64,000 bases of DNA from Collybiopsis luxurians FD-317 M1. Its lineage: Eukaryota; Basidiomycota; Agaricomycetes; Agaricales; Omphalotaceae. Below, in pieces: positions 59,201 through 64,000 of the stretch (positions are counted from its first letter, which is position 1; every line of letters begins with the position of its first letter). Under the pieces are notes generated by a model. The model was not told the origin of the DNA. It saw only the letters and a list, made by a program, of their open reading frames with translations, and did not search any database. A program made the position numbers and the translations under genes. The stretch covers positions 149,570 through 213,569 of the forward strand of contig KN834840.1 in the NCBI GenBank assembly GCA_000827265.1. The letters are read 5' to 3'.

Positions 59201-61322
59201 TCAAAAAAAAACACACCCATACACCTCCATCCGACTCTCAAACACATCCACATCCACCATCTCACTCACAAACTTCCAACTGACCAAATCAACCCACACA
59301 TCCAAAAATGCAAACTCGATAATCGTCTCTGAGGCTAGGACGAGCATCGTGGACCATGTAAAGAGGGGTAGTGGCTAAAAGAAGGATAAGGAACATAGGT
59401 CAGTTCACTGCACTCATCAACAACCAATCTATCGAACTAACCTTTTTCTTCTTCAACCTCTTCCCCAACCCCTTCTCATTCTCCTTCTCCCTCTCATTAT
59501 CCTTAATAGCCAACCCCAACAACCCCAACTTCCCAAAATTAAACTGCAATACAGCATTCAACCCCATATCCAGCCCCCGCCACCACCGCAATTCCGCTGC
59601 GTCCGCGCCTTTCTCACGCTCTCCGTCAAGTCGAATTTCAACATGTTCCCGATTGAGGCAAGAGAGAATGAGAATGAGGGGGAGGAGGACGAGGAGAACC
59701 CGGAAGTTTTGAACAGTCCCCATTGTGCGTAGGTGAGGGTCTTGAACCTCGTCGTAGTGGGTCCATGTTAGGACGTAGGCGTAGACAGTGTACCGGGCGA
59801 CGAGCTTGACGGAGAGGTCAAGGGGTCGTTGGGGTTCGTATACGAATACAAAGACATAGCGGAGGTCGATCGAGTGAGCGGTGATAAGGTGGATGAATAC
59901 GAGGAAGAATAGGATAACGTCGAAGATGTAGACAAAGACAGAGACATAGATGAAGACAGAGACGTAGACAAAGACAGAGACGTAGATGAAGACAGAGACG
60001 TAGACGAAGACAGAGACGCAGGCGCGAATGGTGAGGAACCCGGATCCCTCCCAGGAGGGATATTCATCTTCTTCCGATATGCATCACAATACGTCAGAGG
60101 CATCTTCCCATCTGTTGAACCCGCCCCCTTGTCCTTCTCACCCAAAGCAGGCGCAATCCTCCCCCACTCCCTACTCCCCCCCAAACTACTCCCACTCCCC
60201 CCCGTCGGCGACGCATAATTCGATCCACCCCCCAAAAGATAAGGCAATGCCCACCTCGCACAAAACCTCACCAAATCCCTCTCATAATGCTCCACCGTCC
60301 TCTTTACCTCCACCACCCAACTCGTCTTGGCCCCCTTCTGAATCGGAATCCTCCCCCCTCCTCCTATGGTGCCCATGCCCATACCAGGAAATGTGGAAAG
60401 GGAGTCAGAGAGGGCGAGGATGTTGGAGTGCCCCGAGAGCATGCGGGGGTAGTCCCGGATCCATTCTTTGAGGCGAGTGGGGATGCCGCTGATGCGGCGG
60501 CGCCTTGCCAGCAGATGAAGGAGAGGATGAGATGTTCGGTGGCGTGCACGGAGCGGAGGTACACTGTGTAGGCAGATTCGAAGGAGGATGGGTCGACGTA
60601 GGGTGCACCGGAACCAGCGCTGGGGTTGGGGTTGGTAGAAGATGGAGATGGGGAGGAGGGGGACCTTTCGAGGGGGGTCTATTCTACCAATGTCCCCTTC
60701 AAAGGTTCAGGGAACACCCCCCTATACCAACTCGCCTCCCTCCTCTCTCTCCTCAACTCCCCCATCTCCGTCGTCGTCGTCACGCTCTCATACTCGACGT
60801 ACATCGATCTCGTCTCGAGGAGCGTGGAGAAGTGGGTCGGGGGGTAGGAGTGGAGGTGTTCTGGTTTGGCCCAGTTGAGGTAGGCGAGGTAGGGGATGAG
60901 GGTGCGTGTGAGGGATTCCTCCACTCGTGGCGCCGCCGCCAAGGTGGGTGGTACCCTTCCTGGTACTGAGACTTTGAACATATTTGTCGATGAGCCTGCG
61001 GACCCTACTTGCGTCGAGGTCGAGTGCGTCAGAGTTGAACACAAAGGGTGTTTCGACATCAAGGTGGGTGGAGACGAGGGAGACGAGGCATCAGAGGTTG
61101 TTGAGGCCGAGGATGAGGTTGGGGGAGGGGGATAGGAAGCCGTAGGACCTGCCTGTACCTGCTGCGGAGTTACCAGAGTGAGAGTTAGAGGAAGGCGGGG
61201 GGTAGAAGGAATGAGAGTATCAAGGAATTGCCCTGAAGCATCTGTAGGAAGGACAGCGCTAGTGGAAGTTGGGGCAGAGACGTGTTGTTATTAGACTTTG
61301 AGCAAGAGAATGTAGACGGCAT
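56223..61322 (-). pseudogene. MSB1: Msb1/Mug8-domain (DUF1708) gene, damaged in its 5' half
   Basis: On the minus strand from ATG 61322 the order of recognisable blocks is that of basidiomycete Msb1-like proteins: MPSTFSCSKSNNNTSLP, PNLILGLNNL, RVRRLIDKYVQSL, YPPTHFSTLL (about 60840), VHATEHLILSFICWQ (about 60530), DLVRFCARWALPYL (about 60260), MLKFDLTESVRKART (about 59640), ETIIEFAFLDVWVDLVSWK (about 59310), EFKALPNSFSPALSFHVLS with LLFEEYVPKEYCAQL (58690-58550), NLVPAEYHTVEFEAHL (about 57580) and the C-terminus RYVHGAPLHNVLEEEEEE ending at 56223. Yeast Msb1 and S. pombe Mug8 act in cell polarity with Rho/Cdc42 signalling; that role is inferred here. The N-terminal 700 bp has a 1-bp loss, a 2-bp gain, an in-frame TGA and a deletion of the HFAGQHELGM segment; at least one more shift lies near 59600. 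The 3' half looks sound. Introns were not fully resolved. Confidence 0.75.
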
Positions 61323-61409
61323 TGGAATTGTTCGTAGTTTGATATGACTTTGTAAAATACTGTATAGTAATCAGTAGTTCTCTGCAGTTGTAGTACAGAA
61401 CCAGACGTA

Positions 61410-62800
61410 CCGCACACACACTAGAACTGTTTTGAATGATCCTTCCTTTTCATCCTTTTTCTCCTGATTCCCACCCAAATCCCACTCCAAAAAGGTCTAG
61501 CAAAGCCGTGAAGAATTGTGGACATCAGATGTCGACATTCATTGGCTCTAGTCCTCGGTGGTATCCTGCTTGCAGTTTCCGCTTCACAGCCATCTTTCAA
61601 GATTGGAGCTGGCAGTAATTCCAGCCTGCTTCAGTGAAGTTAGGAAGCTGGAGAAACTGGGTTGAATGTAAAACAGCCGGGATGACGCATGAGAAACGCC
61701 TCTGCAAACCGTTCAGGACTTGTGGGTCGGTAGCAAATTTTAGGGCAGCTTGGGTTGCACTTGTTTCGGTTCCCTGCACATAGGCTGCGGACGAACCTCA
61801 TATCACAGTTGTAAATGGATATGCAAATGCATGAAGTCAAGTGGCAAAGTCGAGTGGTAAATGACCGCGGTCCAAGCGCCTCAACTTGAACAGTTTCTCA
61901 TGCATCAAATTTTTGTAACTTCCATCCTTCCTTCCCCCCTAATCAACCAACTTGCATTCATCTAGGAACGGCCTAGATTCACTACTCGCTTTCCCTCCTC
62001 CTCTCATTCTCGCCCTCTACCTTCTGTCGAATATAAACTTGGAAAAAACAGAAAGGATTCTAGTGAGAACTCGAAGAGTTTCGGTACGATATTACCTTTC
62101 AGTCAATTAAGCACTCCCCGCACCTGAACTGAAGTACTACCCTCGCTGATAGTCGTGTGTCGCATCTGGAACTGGAATGGATCTTTGCATAATAAATAAT
62201 GTTATTTGAAAACTGCAATATGCTGAGAACGCGCCCAAACTGCTGATGTTTCATTTTCGAGTTTTGTGACTCACCCGTTCCATCAACCTGTAGCTGTACC
62301 GTTCGAGCCTTCGTACAGTCTACGGACTGGGATATATATGTTTCAATGACAAAAACACACAATGTATCAAGACCTTACTCAGCTCCTTGCGGCGTTGACC
62401 AACACACGACGCTTGTCCCACATGGTTAGCTCGGTTCTGCCCATATGGAGAATTCCCACTGCTTTGGATCCCTAGACCCAAAACATTTTAGTGCTACACT
62501 CAGCGCTTCTGCTGAAGCAAGAACATTAGAATTGACAATCTTCAATGCAGTGCAGCTTTTGTTTCACGGACAAGTCGGAAGTGGTGTTTTGACGCCTTTA
62601 GGCCTGGCTCTTCAGATCCCTCGACACACTATTCAGCAGGCTGCGTTCGTTCCTTCCACCAGAGGGGAACTATTCCTCCCCTCCTTGCACAATGAAGCCG
62701 CTGGTCAGATAGACTAACAGTGAAACCATATCGTTTCCCCTGGGAACATGCAAGTTGCACTGCCTCCAATGATCGACCCAAAAGGCGCAGGTTTTATGTA
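61410..62800. other. Intergenic between divergent genes
   Basis: A plus ORF of 90 codons (62445-62717) is open but unsupported. CpG is normal here. No repeats were seen. Confidence 0.5.
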
Positions 62801-62807
62801 GCGAAGG

Positions 62808-62814
62808 TATAAAA
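62808..62814 (+). promoter_or_regulatory. TATA box of the chitosanase gene
   Basis: TATAAAA lies 142 bp before the ATG at 62956. A pyrimidine-rich stretch (CTCGTCTCTCGTCTCTCTG) follows near 62891, typical of fungal transcription start regions. Confidence 0.5.
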
Positions 62815-62955
62815 TACTATCAATGGAAAGTGTTAGCCCCAACTCTCGGCTGGTCCGTTGGTTGTCGTTAGAACTTACCTTCGAGTTGATCTCGTCTCTC
62901 GTCTCTCTGTTCAGGCTTCCTACTTTCTTTTTCAGGATTTATCTTATTTTCCAGA

Positions 62956-63993
62956 ATGTTCACTCACTCATTTGCTCGTTTTGTATCTCTTCTCGCAATT
63001 ATCTCTCTGGTTCTGGCAGTTCCTATACCCAAAGGGCATGGCAGCAGCAGCGACAGTAACTCGAAGAAGAATCAGGGAAATAACTCAGATTCCACTTCGG
63101 ACTCGAGTTCCAGTTCAAATTTGAACTCAAGCGCCTCTAGTAGCACCAGCGGCGCTTCCTTCGCTGCCGACCCATCCATAGATGTCACTGCTATTCTCAA
63201 GGCTGTACAAGCTGCTACATCTAAACCGGTGTCAGGGGGTAAATTCGGCACTGGCCATGGTAAAGATGCTCAGATATATCAATTGGACGCTGGGGGTAGC
63301 TCTAGCTCGGTGTTCGCGTTTACGGCGGACATGGACGTTGATTGCGATGGTACAGATGTGAGTGTGATCATCCAATCATACCCAACTGTCACTTTGAATC
63401 TCGATCTAACAAAATGTGTTTCCAATGTGTTCAGTATCAATGCAAGGTTTGTTTTTCCAGTTAGATTATCGAGATGATCTTTCATGTCATTTATATCTGA
63501 TCTTCAGGGTAATGGTGATGGACAGAAAGAAACAAGCTATGGGGCACTTTCAGCAAAGCGAGTTCCATTCTACGTCATTCCACAATCTTTTGTGGACAAG
63601 GAAAAGATCAAAGAAAACTCCCTTGGCGCCATCATATGCAACAACAAGATGTATTATGCTATCATGGGTGATACCAAGTATGTTTGTCCACATAGCCTCA
63701 CAGAAAACATGCTGATAAGAGATTTTCCCGTAGCGGTGATTCTCCAGAGGTCATTGGCGAAGCCTCGTGGTTAATGGCTCAAACATGTTTCCCGAATGAC
63801 GGTTTAGATGGAGCGAAAGGACATGATACATCCGATGTGACCTGTAGGTTGCCTTCTTGGCAAGAAATCTTGGCGATATTTACATTTTTGCGATTTAGAT
63901 ATCTCCTTCGTCTCTCTCGTTTCCAGTGGCATTGATGAAAAGTCTCCTACAATCGACTTAAACACATTGAAGAGCTTGGCGATAAGACAATGA
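62956..63993 (+). CDS. Secreted chitosanase, glycoside hydrolase family 75
   Basis: Five exons give a complete 262-residue protein: 62956-63357, 63435-63446, 63508-63677, 63734-63843 and 63899-63993. All introns are GT-AG and 55-77 nt. A signal peptide (RFVSLLAIISLVLA, cut near AVPIP) and a Ser/Asn-rich linker precede the GH75 domain: FTADMDVDCDGTD, QKETSYGALSAKRVPFYVIP, GAIICNNKMYYAIMGDT, VIGEASWLMAQTCFPNDG and GHDTSDVTY. The conserved Asp in GDT and Glu in GEAS are present and are the probable catalytic pair. The family hydrolyses chitosan outside the cell, in nutrition or wall remodelling. The model needs a 12-nt exon (YQCK) that restores the DYQCKGNGDGQ junction. No break was seen, and CpG content is normal. 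Confidence 0.9.
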
Positions 63994-64000
63994 AAGCATT

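Noticed and set aside
62445..62717. 90-codon plus-strand ORF upstream of the chitosanase
   Set aside because: No family resemblance and no promoter or splice support; likely chance in CpG-normal DNA.

Overview
The window looks like repeat-rich genomic DNA of a filamentous basidiomycete, most likely an agaricomycete. Coding stretches are cut by 45-120 nt introns with GTRNGT donors and CAG/TAG acceptors. The gene content also fits that group: tnp2 and KDZ transposases, a Ty3/gypsy element with a chromodomain, a WD40 family gene, a CDC48 fragment, an Msb1/Mug8 polarity gene and a GH75 chitosanase. Nothing prokaryotic was seen. There are two assembly gaps (27791-28319 and 45754-46271).

Layout. 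0-4.7 kb: a CCCTGGG-rich element with inverted ends, then a broken tnp2 (CACTA-type) transposase on the minus strand. 4.7-8.9 kb: mostly unassignable, with coding remnants at 6.6-7.6 kb. 8.9-14 kb: three spliced genes of unknown function and a MITE. 15-17 kb: a 2-kb non-autonomous hAT-like element with an 8-bp target duplication. 17-26.3 kb: decayed genes, namely a coiled-coil/membrane gene, a WD40 gene, a Ser/Thr/Pro-rich remnant, a small zinc-finger ORF, a CDC48 C-terminal fragment and a Zn2Cys6-like gene. 26.8-28.6 kb: a second MITE copy and a second CCCTGGG element. 31-36 kb: a CTGCAG palindromic repeat and a large unknown acidic/basic gene. 36.2-45.6 kb: a degenerate Ty3/gypsy chromovirus on the minus strand with one recognisable LTR. 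45.6-46.4 kb: a GGGTCA minisatellite with a gap. 47.1-49.6 kb: a KDZ transposase pseudogene. 53.9-54.9 kb: a foldback element. 55.1-61.3 kb: an Msb1-like gene plus an inverted partial copy of its 5' end. 62.9-64.0 kb: an apparently intact secreted GH75 chitosanase.

The main theme is silencing and decay. From about 15 to 50 kb CpG is nearly absent by eye, and most in-frame stops in recognisable proteins read as CGA (Arg) to TGA, with Arg to Cys, His or Gln at nearby sites. This is the expected footprint of cytosine methylation and deamination at CpG. DNA from about 54 kb rightward keeps ordinary CpG and holds the only clearly intact gene. The window therefore reads as a methylated transposon block next to a gene-bearing flank. 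I found no convincing new multi-gene system. The best candidates for novelty are the unnamed transposon families and a few unassigned protein families.
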